64,000 nt of DNA from Euclidia mi (GCA_944739405.2 OX123186.2:38611551-38675550); one strand, 5' to 3'; shown: positions 1-12,880, counted from the first letter of the stretch. Made by a program: numbers and translations. The notes: generated by a model from the letters alone, not told the origin.

Positions 1-390
1 CCTGAGTCTTTAAAAAATATTTTGGGTCCGTGGGATTCGACAGATATTGTAAAATTAATAAAAATGTGCTGGTATAACTGCGATCATCCTTTAGTTCCCG
101 ATGAAGCGACAGCAAACGCAATCGTACTTTAGCTTCGTTCCTTTACCGAAATCACCTTGGTAGGAAAAGTCTTCCCGTTCTACTCGGAGCATCTACAAAT
201 AGTGTTTTTCCCAAAGCACTATCCACGCTACGACACACACGATCATAATTATATTAAACGCTGTTCTTCAGTAAGTTTCGAGACACCATTTTGCAGGCTT
301 TCAACTAGTTCTAACGGGGAATAGTTTGTTTATTTCCATCGCGTAACCTTTATTCATACGCACACCATCACAAGATGGTTCAGGCAGGCC
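1..390. other. No gene recognised
   Basis: AT-rich sequence at the left edge. I see no coding stretch, RNA gene or element terminus. It ends where the SINE target-site duplication begins. Confidence 0.5.
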
Positions 391-403
391 ATAGGATAGA
401 TAT

Positions 404-722
404 GACAGCAGCGATAGCCTAGTAGAGAGACTGACAGACTGCTACGCAAAGGGTCCGGTTTCGAATCCACGGCGCGCACCGATGACTTTTCGGAGTTATG
501 TGCGTATTAAATTTGTTAATTATCGCTTGCTAATCGGTGAAGGAAAACATCGTGAGGAAACCTGCATGTCTGAGAGTTCTCCATAATGTTCTCGAAAGAC
601 ATGTGAAGTCTGCCAACCCGCACTTGGCCAGCGTGGTGGACTATGGCGCTACCCTTCTCATAATGGGAAGAAGCCCGTGCCCAGCAGTGGGACAGTATAA
701 AGGGCTGAAGATGATGATGATG
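404..722 (+). repeat. tRNA-derived SINE with 13-bp TSD
   Basis: A complete-looking SINE. The head holds an RNA polymerase III B-box-like string (GGTTTCGAATCC) near 457-468, preceded by an A-box-like 'gatagcctagt'. The body carries the lepidopteran SINE text 'cggagttatgtgcgtatt' and 'gaaaacatcgtgaggaaacc', and the 3' end is a (GAT)n tail. The 13-bp direct repeat ATAGGATAGATAT lies at 391-403 and again at 723-735, which fixes both ends and shows target-primed insertion in the plus orientation. The reading frame across 537-731 is a by-product of the repeat, not a gene. The family match is from memory; the TSD is seen directly. Confidence 0.88.
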
Positions 723-1199
723 ATAGGATAGATATAACTATGTCTAGAATAGCAAGCAAACAACGATTCATTAGTTGGTTGTGCGTGCCTGAAAATGTCC
801 TCAGCCAATTTTTTTGAAATTTATGCTATTACTGTGCATCATCTGAAACAGAACAGAACTCCATACTTGCAGAACTCCAGCATGACAGGAAACAAATGGC
901 ACAATCTATGAGGACTTTCACTTAAATTTGTTTCAGTTAAAGCATTATCCCAGTGTTGATACCCTCCAGTAAATTGGAAAGTCTTAATTTTATAAAATTA
1001 CCATTTATAATATTTCAACTGTCATAATTTTACATTTTAAGGATCATCATATATTAAGTTATAACCAATTTAACTAAAGAGTTACTTATTTATATCGTCC
1101 TAGATCAAATTTCAGCCGAAAAGTACATCGTAATGTTTAAATTGACATTACTTTTTTATTTATGAACCGATTCGTGTTAAACAAACACTAAATGTTAAG

Positions 1200-1530
1200 T
1201 GAGACTTACCAAAATACATCAGTGAAAACCGCATTCAAATCTATTTAGCCGTTTCTGAAATTAGCGTGCACAAACGCACAGACAAACAGACAAAGAGACA
1301 AAATTCCTAATATTTATATTTTTGGGTTCTCTTCTTTAATAAAGACCCCTTAAAATTATTTTCTCCTAAATATCTTCCATGTACAGATATCGATCACTTA
1401 CACATTTATTATAATTATTATGTATAGATAACCTTCTTCTTGAATCATTCTATCTATTAAAAAAAAAGCATTAAAATCCGTTGCGTAGTTTTTTTAGATT
1501 TAAGCATATATAGGATAGTATAGGATGTTT
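1200..1530. repeat. Decayed dispersed-repeat fragments
   Basis: Two short stretches (about 1215-1310 and 1455-1525) resemble the ends of lepidopteran dispersed repeats: 'accgcattcaaatctatttagccgtttct' style text followed by repeated 'acagacaaac', and 'aaaatccgttgcgtagtttttt' style text. No termini or TSDs are visible, so family and limits are uncertain. The rest of 736-2330 shows nothing I can name. Confidence 0.3.
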
Positions 1531-2570
1531 TATACTACGTAGTGATAGTACCCACGATGCTTAATTGGGATTTTTTCGAGCGTCATACAGACCTATTGGG
1601 TTGCAAAGCTTAGATGATAAAAACGTAAATAAAGCATAATTTTTCATCGGTGAGCTATAGACATTCAGAACAAGAAAAAAAAAGCTGTAGCCTTTATCCC
1701 TTCGGATAATCGTCAAATTATGAGAAATCACGTCTAGAACGTTATTAACTTATGATAAATCATATAAATCTTAATCTGACACGCTTGAGCATTTCAAAAC
1801 GGCGAATTCACTCATTCATATTTGCAAGTTCCTAATAATGGTCACGAGTTTGCGTGGCACTTAAAACGTCAAATTATTTAATGAGAGCCTTTTTTAGGTT
1901 CACTAAAAATGCCCTTAGAAAATAGGATAGAACATCGTAACCAACTTTCTTTAAACGCTGATTGTTTTCAAAAATATAAGCATGACTTAAGTTTCGTATC
2001 TGTCACGGAAAGCTCGTGACGCAGCAATGTTCAAATCAAATCACGACAGCGTTGTCGCTATTTTAAACTAATCCGTTTTGTATTTTTAGTAAATCCAGGA
2101 CTGAAAGAATTGAAGACGCTTTGATTAAGCGTTCTTTATTCGAATCTTTTACTATGAATTCTAAGGCGATATTTCAAAACGTAGAACGCGAATTAAATAT
2201 TCATTGACCGGGAATGATAAATGGGTATAGCTTGCATTTTTTTTTATACTTGATCTAATTTTGGTAAGAGTACGTACGTATCGTAAACATGAATGACTAA
2301 TCTTTGTCGGTTTAATTTATATTTTTTAATCTTCTTCTTATCCGTTACGCTATTGACAGAGCGATCGTAGCCGTAGTGTTGTAGAACTGGTATTGGCAGA
2401 TGTGACTTGCTACATGACAGCACGCCGACCCCATCTGCTAGAAGCCACCCTGCTGCAGCCGTGTAAAGGGGCTCCAACAGCGGACTTTATTTAATTCATC
2501 CATCGCATGGAAGCCCTTTCCGCCTTCCGCGGTTTATACCTTCTACTTTTTCCTGTACAACAAGGCTTTC

Positions 2571-5500
2571 TACGAAATTACTACCATGTCAAAAACGTGA
2601 TTACTTGATGTCCGCAATGATTATTACAACTTATTTAAACTTCAATGTTTTATAAATAACGAGGTATCTAACAAAATATCTCCCCAATAACATTTCCAAA
2701 CGAATAAACCAACTAAATGTTGCCGAATAATCAAAAGCCGTGAACGTGTTTCACCTTATATTGATGGCACAGCATTTTTCTAAAACGGCGACATTTCTCT
2801 GAAATAACGTTTAACGATGTTATTTTTTACCTTCGCCTATTTATTTTACCTGACTTAACAACAAAGAGTTACCACCCACTATTACTCGAAAAATATACTA
2901 AGCAAGCGCAAAAAGTTGATGAAGGTAATTATTTGAATAATAAAAGTAACTTTTCTGATTATTTGAAAAGAAAAATAAATATGATACGAGTAGGATTCAA
3001 GCTATTCATGAAAAAGCAAAAAAAAAACAACATTGAATTAGTAACATTACTTGTTTCATCTCATTATGTTAGCCCAAAAATGTATAGCAAATATTTGGGT
3101 TACGTTTCATATACTATTGTGTGGTAAAAGACTTTCTAATTGATAGTCTAAAAAAACCTGGTCTAGAAGGATCGAGCCATATCTAATTGTTGGAAGTATA
3201 AACATAATAGAGGTAGAGCGTATAAGTGAAACTAATAGATACGTTGTGGTTGTTGATAGACGGATAGTTCGGCATTAGTTAAGGCCTATACTGAACCTGT
3301 TCAATTAATTTTAGTAGTGATAAAAAGAAAATCTTTATTCTTTTTTATGCAATTTAATGCCCCTCTGTAATTATTACATATTTTAATAAGAGAAACCATT
3401 GAATTTTACTTATTTGGAGATAATTGATGTGGTTTCTACCCATGGCGCAATTGTACACAGGTAGTAGTTACATGTGATCCAGTGACTACGGGCAAATTGA
3501 TTTTCGCTACTATTCGTCAGCAACAAAGAATACATAAAGAACACATCTAAGCCCACTGACACAACCACGTGATCAAATAGAACCTTGGGGAATTAATTAA
3601 TATTCTTCTTTAAAAGTAGTATCCAGGTATAAAGCTATTTTTTTAGAAATTACCAAGGCCAGTATATTTAGGAAACAGATATAAGAACATGCAAAAAGTC
3701 TTAAATTATAGGGCATAAAATTATACATTTTAACTTAACACTACAAATTCTCACAATTATAATTTCTTGGTTCAAATAACAAAACATGTCTAAGACACCC
3801 CTCGTTAACTCTCCAAACATAGAACAATTGGATTAGGACAGCAAGATGCCTCATATCCTCCGGGTGGAATATCTACATCGGCTATAAGGCACCGTCACCG
3901 CAAATATTCTGTATGGTCGTCGGCGAATACACATCGCATCCATTAGAACGACAATACACTCGCACAGACCCTAACCATAATACTACATCCACCTTAATTA
4001 CTTATATGGATGAGAGTGCCTACCTGTGTTCCCCGACATCTGAATGACGGCCCTCATTCAAATTATCGTCGGACGAGCAATTATTTTTGAATGCACACTT
4101 CCTTAATGTGCTTTTACGTGGTGCCTAATGCCCTTGTGATAATTAACACATTTGTTTTGATGTGAAGTCTTCATTGTTTTGATATATTATAGCATTACCA
4201 TATATTTTTCTATATTTTAGCTGTGCTTGTGACTCTTTATAACCAGGCATACCTAAGCGTAGCGAATCACCTACTAACACTCCGCGCGATGTGACATTAG
4301 ATAAAACGTCCATAGGAGAGTTGAAAATACTACGAAGTTCGGTCGCTGAAGGTTTAACGTGGAACTTGCAGTAGGTGTGTCGTTACGCTAAGAGTTTTGG
4401 TAAAATATTATTGACACTAATGTTTTTTTATGAGAAGATGGGTATCATAGCTGAAAAAACATTCTAGCTTCTATGTGAATCGCTAACCCAGATCAATGGT
4501 AGTTGGTGTTTTGGTAATCTTAGATAAATAAATCTGCCAATATTAAGGTATGTCTTATTTTTTCTATTTTACTCTAATAGCTGTTAAAGAATTCTCAATA
4601 ACTACAACCATTCTCAATAACAAATTCATTCAAACAACAACCAGCATAAAATATAACTCATTAATAAAAATCGTGTAAAAAAGGTAGATATATGTATATA
4701 ACAATAAATTAATATATCATATACAAAATAATTGATCACTCACCCCAGTCAACGAGTCTTATTTGTACTTTCAAGATACACATAAGAAGTAATAACTGCA
4801 TGGTTACTGTAACCTAATTACATTTCAAGCTTAGTTACAAAATAGCACAGCTATGCATCGTCCAAATAAGCCACACGAAACATTTCATAATTGTCAAAGA
4901 GGTTGCGGCGAATAGTAATAGATGTTGCCGCATGACATCCAATACAGTAAAAGTCATAACGCCCTGCATTGCCCATATTGGTTTTGTGGAACGGAACATC
5001 AACCGAAGTGAATTTATTTAAAGTCAGCATAGGTGTGCATTATTCATTTACACTAAACGATCAATAAATGTTATTTGAGGGCTGTTGATAAGTGAACTTC
5101 ATCGACTAGACAAATGGTGCATTTTTACCTTTTAAAAAGGGTCATAAATTAAATCTCTTTTTTGTGAGATTCACAAAATTCGCACTTGAAAATCAATCAA
5201 TCGAATTTCAACTAAGGTTGCAATGCAATTAAAATCATGAACCTAATAGTTTAAAGAATTTCGGTACCATAACTTGCATTCAATTTGTATATCTGTAACC
5301 TTTGTCCCCTTTTCAGAATACATTCCTTTTAACATACAGTAGAGTCTTAACAATTGATTATCACAGCATTAGCAAACACTAATCCACTTTTAGAAATACA
5401 TTTTACTGATGGCATTACAAAAGCTTCCAATACTTAGCAATTGCATTAAGTCATTATTGAAAGTTTCCGTTTCAAAGCAACATAAACCCCAGAATCCCAG

Positions 5501-6170
5501 ATAGTCCACTAGCTATCTCAAGGGGTGTCGACTAAAAGTGCCGTCCATCTGAATTTAATGTCTATACATAAAACCTTACAGACAAACTAGGTCGGAGCGT
5601 AGAATAGAAATTGTGACTTTATCCTCAATAATTCTACGGAATCTATGAGGAAAATTTCTTAAGACTGAATAGGTACTTTGTCGCATCCATACTTTCGTCA
5701 ATATATCTCTGCACGGTATTATTGAATCGGAACTTAAATTATGTTTCTGGAATACGTAGAATATCATTTTATACCGGGTATTACTGATAAAACAATAGAA
5801 TTTACTAAGGTTACATAATTTATATTACGTGTGAAATAATGTTAAAATGAGGTTCATTGCCGCGTATAGTAATCCTCTTCGATAACTTCGCGAGCGCTTA
5901 TAAAGAAAATTATACTGAGATTGAAATAATTTTGAAGAACTACATATATTTTATTTAATTGCATGTATGACATGTGTGAAAGAAGATAACCAGCAGGTGG
6001 GAGTTCGACACAAACTTGGGAGAATAGTTGTGGCTTCCAAAATCTGTATTCGAATGAGTTTGTTTGCAAATTTCCCTAAAATACAATACTTATTTTCAAA
6101 CATTCAAAATACAGGCAGACAGACAGACCCATACTCAGCAGAAAATAAGTAAACAATTCAAAATCTGTTA
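2571..6170. other. Long AT-rich stretch without recognisable gene
   Basis: About 3.6 kb with only short open frames, none with recognisable motifs or convincing composition. I saw no retrotransposon protein motif, SINE head or inverted-repeat element here. It could be intron or intergenic DNA. Confidence 0.45.
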
Positions 6171-6599
6171 TATGAGGATCTAAATGATGGCGTTACGATC
6201 TCAATTAATTGGCAAGAACTGGCCTATCCTGGCACAGATGAGGGTCGCTTGGAGGAGTGTAAGGGATAAATCCTTTCTTGGCTGTGGGACAGAGTTAAAA
6301 TAGGGACGATCTAAGCCACAAAACTCGGCACAATTCTGAACAACAAGACCTAAACTAAACCACTATAACAACCCACACAATTAAAATTGTATATCGTATT
6401 TCTGCAATTAATAATATATATGAAAGGTTGCTGCATTATTTATGGATAGAATAATAAAAATAATTATGCCGCTCCAATGGGCTGCCTACTTTAGTAACAC
6501 AGAATTGAATAATTCATGTAATCTGTGTTTGGTAATTATAGTAGCTGGTTATCATAATTTTATTGCAAATGTAAAATCCAAATCATTACTACATATCAC

Positions 6600-7101
6600 T
6601 GGAGACACGCAGCCGTCGTAAAATAATTCTCCTGCACGGCGTTGAAGAGGAGTAGTGAGGATAGAGCTCAGGACGGTGGTTGTCCAAGTGGTGAAGCAGC
6701 GGCTAAAGTTTGAGACAATCACTACAGCAGATATCCAACGTTGCCACAGAATGGGCCGACAGCAATCAAACGAGCCCAGACCCATTCTGGTCAAGTTTCA
6801 GAGCATATCGGTGCGGGACAGCATATGGTTCGCCAAAACAAAATTAAAAGCATCCGGTGTAACGCTGTCTGAGTTTCTGACCCGAATGCGACATATGACG
6901 TTCCCATGAGCGCGGGAGTAATTTGGCGTGACGAAGTGCTGGACCAGGGAGGGCTCCGTATTCGTCCTTGACGCAGATGGTCATCGGCATCGGGTTCTAA
7001 GCTTGAGCGATCTCAATAAAATCAAAGGCTCCGATCTAGAAAAACCTGCAGCGAAGGTTGCGGCATCGAAAACCAAGCGGACTGCGGCATGCAAAAAATA
7101 G
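6600..7101 (+). pseudogene. L1-type ORF1 (RNA-binding) relic, frameshifted
   Basis: Broken copy of the coiled-coil/RRM-type ORF1 protein of L1-like retrotransposons, which binds element RNA. The central part (6655-6900) reads IQRCHRMGR, then RPILVKF, then KLKASGVTLSEFLTR, the usual order of the RRM-like core in this family. After 6900 the frame is lost. The C-terminal part resumes in another frame at 6931 (KCWTREGSVFVLDADGHRHR) and ends in a lysine-rich tail with a TAG at 7099-7101. An upstream piece (6612-6655) also seems out of frame. The match to the family is clear; which LINE it belonged to is not, because the reverse transcriptase downstream belongs to a separate insertion. Confidence 0.6.
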
Positions 7102-7388
7102 GTTATTGGTCTTTCCTTACTGATTTACTTTCTATTTCACACTATCTACCTTCTTTCTTTCTATTAATTTTATATTCAATTCAATTCAATTTTGATTTAA
7201 AATGGCTCCATCGTTCACCGATGATTTTGCCAATGTAAGGGTGGAACAAGAGATCAAAATAAATTACTTATTTAATAAAAATAATAAAAAAATACTACTG
7301 ACCGGTACTAGTAGCTATGGTTTCTCTCTGGAGGGCCAAATCTCTGAAAAGGGACAACACAGATATTAGTGATATATATGTCTAGACA
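7102..7388. other. Spacer with ATTCA microsatellite; probable 3' tail region
   Basis: Pyrimidine-rich spacer with a short (ATTCA)n-like run near 7171-7190, possibly the 3' tail of the upstream ORF1 element. The right end (about 7300-7388) carries one copy of ATGTCTAGACA (7378-7388), the 5' TSD of the RTE-type insertion. Before that insertion this stretch was joined to 8809 onward and is probably the distal 3' untranslated part of the minus-strand I/Nimb-like LINE. Confidence 0.4.
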
Positions 7389-8784
7389 CTGTGAGCCTTT
7401 GCTAGAAGAAGTTTATTATCTTATTCGAAAGATGTATGTCACTGGAATGATACCGAAGGACTTCACAGTCAGTAAAACGATAACATTGCCGAAGAAATTA
7501 AACACCAATAAATGCGAAGAGCACCGGACACTAAGTGTTGTCTCTCAAGCATCTAAAATTCTATTGAAAATACTTCAAAATAGAATACGGCCCTTAGCAG
7601 ACATCTTTATAGGACCAGACCAATATGGATTTAGGCAGAACAAAGGCACAAGGGAAGCTATATTAGCATTAAGACTTATTATCGATAGACGTATGGATTA
7701 GGGCCTGAACACACATGTAGCTTTCATAGATCTGGAAAAAGCATTTGATAGAGTAAATTGGCTGAAGATGATGGAAATTTCGAAAGAAGCAGGATTAGAC
7801 TATAGGGATAGGAAAATAATATACGAATTATATAGGCAACAAGAAATGATAATAGAAGTCGGGAATGAAAAAGTGAGTGCAAAAGTTCAGCAGGGAGTAA
7901 GACAAGGATGTCCACTATCACCTCTAATCTTCAACATCTTTATAGAGAGCGCTATTCGTAAAGTGTCAAACAGCGGCATGGGAGGAGTTAAGTTCAACGG
8001 TTATAATATTCAATTTATTCAATTTGCAGATGACATAGCAGCAATATCAGAAAGCCCAGATAATTTAGAAAAATTACTTGCAGAAATGGACGCAATATTT
8101 AGCAAACTTGGTCTTAAAATAAATACTAGCAAGTCAAAATGTTTGACAACTTTGAAATTTCCGTCACAAAATAGACCCATTAAAATTAACAACATTGTCA
8201 TAGAACAGGTCAATAGCTTTAAATATCTAGGTAGCCAAATAACACACGACTCGAGATGTACACCGGATATAAAAACTAGAATTGCAATAGCCAAACAAGC
8301 ATTTAATAGGAAAAAGACTCTATTCAAATCGAATATTAACTCAAAAATTAGAAAACAGCTAATTAAAACTTACGTCTGGAGTATCGCTCTATACGGCTGT
8401 GAAACTTGGACCATGACGCAAAGGGATAGAGAAAGATTGGAGGCGTTTGAGATGTGGTGCTGGAGGAGGATGAAGAGAATAAGCTGGACGGAAAAGATTA
8501 CAAACGAAGAGGTTCTGCGAATGGTTAACGAAGAGAGACGGTTGTTAAAACTAATAGAAAATCGGAGAGGGAAGATGATTGGCCACTTGATACGACACGA
8601 CAACTTTTTCAAAATAATACTGAAAGGCAAAATAGAAGGGAGAAGAGGAAGAGGACGGCCTCGACGTACCTACATACAGCTGAAGGAAAAAGTTGGAGTC
8701 GGGTCCTATCAAGAGGTCAAAGAAAAGGCAGAAAACCGAAGCCAATGGCAATTGCTCCACCGACAAGAGCTACCTAGGTCTTAA
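7389..8784 (+). pseudogene. Reverse transcriptase ORF with one in-frame stop
   Basis: C-terminal two thirds of a LINE ORF2 (reverse transcriptase acting on element RNA at a nicked target). Domains in order: RT fingers with QYGFRQNKGTREAI around 7620-7660; palm box A as FIDLEKAFDRVNW around 7717-7761; VRQGCPLSPLIFN around 7897-7938; FADD in place of YADD around 8023-8034; thumb and C-terminal region ending in GRRGRGRPRRTYIQ. The frame is open from the truncation point to the TAA at 8782-8784 except for one TAG at 7699-7701, just before box A. The second frame segment's first ATG at 7768 lies inside the palm and is not a real start. A single point mutation makes this a young pseudogene. Confidence 0.82.
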
Positions 8785-8797
8785 ATGGAAGAAGAAG
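7389..8797 (+). mobile_element. 5'-truncated RTE/Daphne-type LINE with 11-bp TSD
   Basis: The insertion is bounded by ATGTCTAGACA at 7378-7388 and 8798-8808. It starts abruptly inside the reverse-transcriptase domain, as expected for incomplete target-primed reverse transcription, and ends a few bases after the ORF stop in a GAAGAAGA tail. Its C-terminal protein text (YGCETWTMTQRDRERLEAF, then EMWCWRRMKRISWTEKITNEE) is shared by RTE, Proto2 and Daphne-like non-LTR elements, so the clade is not fixed. It interrupts the 3' end of an older minus-strand I/Nimb-like LINE. Confidence 0.8.
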
Positions 8798-8890
8798 ATG
8801 TCTAGACAAACTTGAATAATTAGATATATTCCTGGGTTGTGGATGGGTTAATAGGGAAACAAAGGGAAAGAGACGGGAAAGGGCAGGGGT

Positions 8891-11344
8891 CTAGATTTTA
8901 ATTTTGTTTAAGGAAATGAATTTGTATAGAATTTTAATAAGGGTTGTGTGAGCTAATGACAAGAGGAAAGGTACGTTTACGGGTCTGGGAATGTTTTTAT
9001 GGAGGAGGTCATACAGAGGAGTCACTAACCTTGGACATGAGAAAAACATATGTTCTAGTGTGCCCTCATCTAAGCCGCATTTGCAAATGGAGTGATTTCT
9101 AACGCGGATCTTAGCCAGGAATACTGGAGAACAAATCCCAAGCGCATACGTATTATAACAGATGTAGCCAATTTATTTATATATTTATGTATATTAAACC
9201 AAGGTTTTAAGGGGATGGTAGGTTGGATGGAACCATAAAATTTACCTTTGACTAGTTTGGAAGTCTGCCACAAGTCGTTCCAAGATCTAGCCAACGAATG
9301 GTGAGTCTCAGAGCGTAGCTCACGTGAAAAGCAGAGGTTATATGAAAGGCAGCCAGATTTGGCTGCTGCTTTAGCACAGTTGTCCACAAACTCGTTGCCT
9401 GTTATGCCTGAATGGCTAGGGATCCACGCTAAGGCTACTTCTATACCGGCCAAGTGACATCTATATAATGTTGCTCTAGTTTGGAGGGTGATTGGGAAGG
9501 AATCGTGGGATTTAAAGGGATTTTTTTATAAAGCAGCGAGGAACCTCTAGGAGTCGGAGAGAATTGGCGCCTTATTCAGCTTATGTGATTCAACGTACTT
9601 GACTGCTTCCAATAAGGCGATAGACTCTCCTGTAAAAATGGAACATTGCTAGGGAATCTGAAAGGAAAGGATGATTCGGAATTTAGGGAGCCAAACTGCA
9701 GAACCTACTGAAGAACCATTGGTTTGCTTCGAGGCATCAGTATATAGTGTCACCCAGTCGGGCCAATCATTAGACAAAATATCCGTTAGCCAACCTCAAG
9801 GCTTGACTGCAGTTCTTGCCAATACCGAAGTCAAGGTAAATTTTAGGTTGGAAGATTAGGGAATGAAATTCTGTCAGAAAAAGAGGGTTAAGAGAAGATT
9901 GAAAAATCCTGGAATTTTCTGAGAGAAACTATGAAAAGCGGAGGGTCCTTGTGAGACCAATAAGAGGCAGAAGAGATTAGGAGCGCCAGGGAGTGGAGAA
10001 TAGGGAGAAGGGGATGAGTGTTGGTTTGGAGGGCGTTGAATAAAAACCTGTCCGCCAGGTATTGGTGGCGAAGGTGAAGGGGAGGGTCTAGGCATTCAAC
10101 CCGCAAAGCATTGATCGGTGAGCATTTCATAGCACCGGTTATAATGCGCAAGCATTTGGACTGGATCTTTTCCAGCTTGGACAGTGCAAGATTGTTGCAA
10201 GGTTCAAGCAGGAAACCCGCGTAATCAAAATGACTGCGAACCACAGCGTTGTATAAAAGCTTTTGGCAAACGGGGTCGGAACCCCAACGAACCCCTGAAA
10301 GGGCCCGCATGACATTCACACCCCTCTCGCCTTTCCGCTCAATGTAGTACAGGTGGTGGACGCCTGACAGTTTGGAGTCGAGAATGACACCCAACAATTT
10401 GACGTGATCGTCAAGGGGAATGGTTTCAGCACCTACGGAAAGCTGGATGGGGGGGATGGTACGTTTGCGAGAGAAGATAACGGCTTTACATTTAAGGATC
10501 AAAAGGGAGAGGTTGTAGTCAAGAAGCCACTGGTTTAAATAGAACAACACGGAGTTATTACGGGTTGAAGCTTGTGTAAGGGAAGGAGAAGAAAGATAAA
10601 GGGCAATGTCATCTGCATACTGGAGGATTTTACAAAAGGAGGTAACAGTAAGTCTAGGTCGTGGGTATACAGATTATAGAGGATAGGACTTAGCACTGAG
10701 CCCTGTGGAAGACCTTTCCATACGAGTCGAGGGGGTAGAAGGATGCCCTGGTGACGAATGGATATCGAACGGCACATCAAAAGGTTGCATATGATGTTGA
10801 CCAGTCTCTCGGGGATACTCAGCTGGTGCATTTTCTGCCTGAGTAGCGGAAGCTGGACGTTATCATAGGCTGACAAAATGTCAAGAAACACACTGATAAG
10901 TTGTTCATTTTTGGAGAAAGCAACCCGTATTTCAGAGGCAAAGATACTTAGACTATCCAAAGTACCTTTGCCTTTTCTGAAACCGAACTGTGAATTGGAC
11001 AGTATGCTTCTGTTCTCCAATATCCATTCGAGACGATTCTTGACCAGGTTTTCCAGGATTTTGGCTAGGACTGAGGAAAGGGCTAATGGTCTATAGGAAG
11101 ATGCGTCCTTTGGATTTTTGCCTGGTTTGAGGATAGGGATGACAATTTGTGATTTCCAGGAAGCTGGGATTTTGCCTGACAGAAAGAAGGAATTCAGTAA
11201 GTTAAGGAAGAAGGACTTGCTGGAGTTCGAGGACTTGCTAATAAAGGAGTATGGGATACCGTCTATACCAGGAGAGGAGTCACGAAGGTGATCAAGAGCA
11301 CACGTGAGTTCGGCAAAGGAGAAATTTGGGAAAATGTGATACAT
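8891..11344 (-). pseudogene. RT-RNase H ORF2 relic (I/Nimb type)
   Basis: Reverse transcriptase and RNase H of the I-type LINE, in several frames. RT fingers and palm (11344-10650): SSPGIDGIPYSFI, YRPLALSSVLAKI, SQFGFRKGKGTLDSL, FLDILSAYDN and KGLPQGSVLSP. The catalytic YADD is intact at 10619-10608 but sits one frame away, so a frameshift lies just before it, near 10645. The thumb region follows (10600-9890). RNase H is recognisable as YTDAS near 9745-9729, GESIALLEA near 9625, and AWIPSHSGITGNEFVD at 9435-9380, again with a frame break and a stop between them. The last module, CKCG...H...C, runs in a third frame to a TAG at 8893-8891. No endonuclease domain is present. Confidence 0.72.
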
Positions 11345-11351
11345 CTATTGA

Positions 11352-12684
11352 TCAACAGAGCGCAACCCGCGAATCCGTCCTCTCTGTCGTCACGGAGGCA
11401 TGAAAAGCCTGGGACCCTAAAGTGGGACCGGTAGTAGTAGTGACCCCGGTGGACCGGGGAAGTAGGAAGAGGAGCGGTCTCAATGAAGGGGGGGTAGGCA
11501 CAGCCATTGGCTTGGGTTGAGGAGGGAGTAGCTGTAATAGCATTGTGGGCTTGGACGTCATAGGACTTTCCAAGTTATGGTCTAGAGCGAGGAGGTAAAA
11601 ATACTGTTTTTTTGTAGGAAGTTGTGGGGGTTGTAGGAGGCTGGGGTAGTGGGGAGAAAGGGGCACAGTTTTCATTTGGGAGAAGAGAGGAGGAGACTGT
11701 GGAGCGGCAGCGACATCAGCATAAGCACGTCTTGATTGCGGAAATCTGACCGAAGCTTCCATATAGCTTATATTTTCCTGGGACATAACCAGTTTTATTG
11801 ATTTTTGCCTACAGTGCTCAGGGCACTGGCTGTCAATTGCTGTGTGTCTGCCCCCCGGTAGAGGAAGCAAGACACCTCAGATTCAGCGACTGTGCAGGTC
11901 TCTCCAGAGTGGGGTTGGGAGCACTTGTAACAACGGGCTTGTGATCGACACTGGGTAGCTATATGGCCGAATCGGCAGCATTTTCTGCATTGTATAGTGG
12001 GGAGATGGTAGGTGGATACCGGAAGGGAAGCATTGTAACAGAACACTTTCTCTGGGAGTGATTGTCCTAAGAAAGTTAGCACAACAGAATTAGAGGGGAT
12101 CCAAGTGATTTGGGAGTCTTTTTTGGATTTGACGTTCAAGCGCCGAGCCCTAATCACATCTCCACAATTAGACGGGGTAATAATGCCAGAGACGAGTTCC
12201 TCCAGGGTCCAATCGGTCGGGATATCCTTGACTACACCCATACGGGCGATTTGGAATTTAGGTATATGCGCTTTATATTTGTTTGTTCCCAGGAGGCTGA
12301 GATCCAGGAACTTGTTTGCATCGGTGGCCGCTTTAAATTCGATTGAAATCCTATTCCTACCCAGGTTTTTAATTCCTCCTTCTTTAATACCGGAAATGTT
12401 ATGTGAATGAAGGAATTGGGCAAATTTAAATATTTTAAAAGAATAGCCGGCGGTTGGATCTAGTTCTGCCCTTGAAACATATACAGTGAATGGGCCCTTA
12501 TCTGTGTCCGAGTATTTGATTCTGTTTCGTATCCAGGTTTAGTGTATATGGTTTGGACAGATTCAGCTGGAGTGCGGGTTTTCTTTGGCTCCGTCGGAGA
12601 ACCAACGTCTGCCGGTCTCTTTGGAGGTTTACTTATATCGGGAGGCAGACCTCCGCCCCCATCCGGGAGCTCATCAACCTCCAT
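11352..12684 (-). pseudogene. Gag-like ORF1 with zinc knuckles (I/Nimb type)
   Basis: Nucleic-acid-binding ORF1 of the same element. I place the start at the ATG reading MEVDELPDGGGG (12684), because a proline/lysine-rich N-terminus is usual here and the longer frame upstream lacks support. A frameshift near 12460 separates the N-terminus from the central region (IARMGVVKDIPTDWTLEELV, 12250-12195). Zinc knuckles follow: CRKCCRFGHIATQC near 12000-11955, then CYKCSQPHSGETC near 11935-11895. A further frame break near 11850 leads into CPEHCRQKSIKLVMSQENIS and a proline-rich tail ending at 11352. At least two frameshifts make it non-functional. Confidence 0.7.
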
Positions 12685-12880
12685 GTCCAAGATAAGTGAG
12701 CTATAACAGTTAAACTTAACACAATACAAATATTAGTAACAAACCACCACACAACACAAACAAATAGATTTGATGCCAGAAGCAGAAACAAATCGCGTGG
12801 AGAATGAAAAGATAACCTAAAAACGTGTTTCTGAGTCACCCTTCAACCACCCCTAAGCCGGCATTGAATTTTATATTTAC

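Larger units (their letters stand above)
8809..12880 (-). mobile_element. I/Nimb-type LINE, internally deleted
   Basis: On the minus strand the order is 5' UTR (about 12880-12685), gag-like ORF1, RT, RNase H and a terminal CCHC module. This architecture and the RT wording (KGLPQGSVLSPILYNLYTHDL) fit the I superfamily, Nimb-like. The RT starts only about eight bases after the ORF1 stop, so the apurinic endonuclease that normally opens ORF2 is missing. Several frameshifts mark it as dead. The 3' end was split by the RTE-type insertion at 7389-8797 and may continue to about 7200. Full-length relatives are 5-6 kb; about 4 kb remains. Confidence 0.7.

Noticed and set aside
2244..2570. Minus-strand frame with MEPLYTAAAGWLLADG and following text
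   Set aside because: Has a repeat-like feel, but I could not place it in any family and no termini are visible; not reported as gene or element.
6180..6310. Possible LINE C-terminus (GKNWPILAQMRVAWRSV)
   Set aside because: One short suggestive string only; no tail or other RT text nearby.
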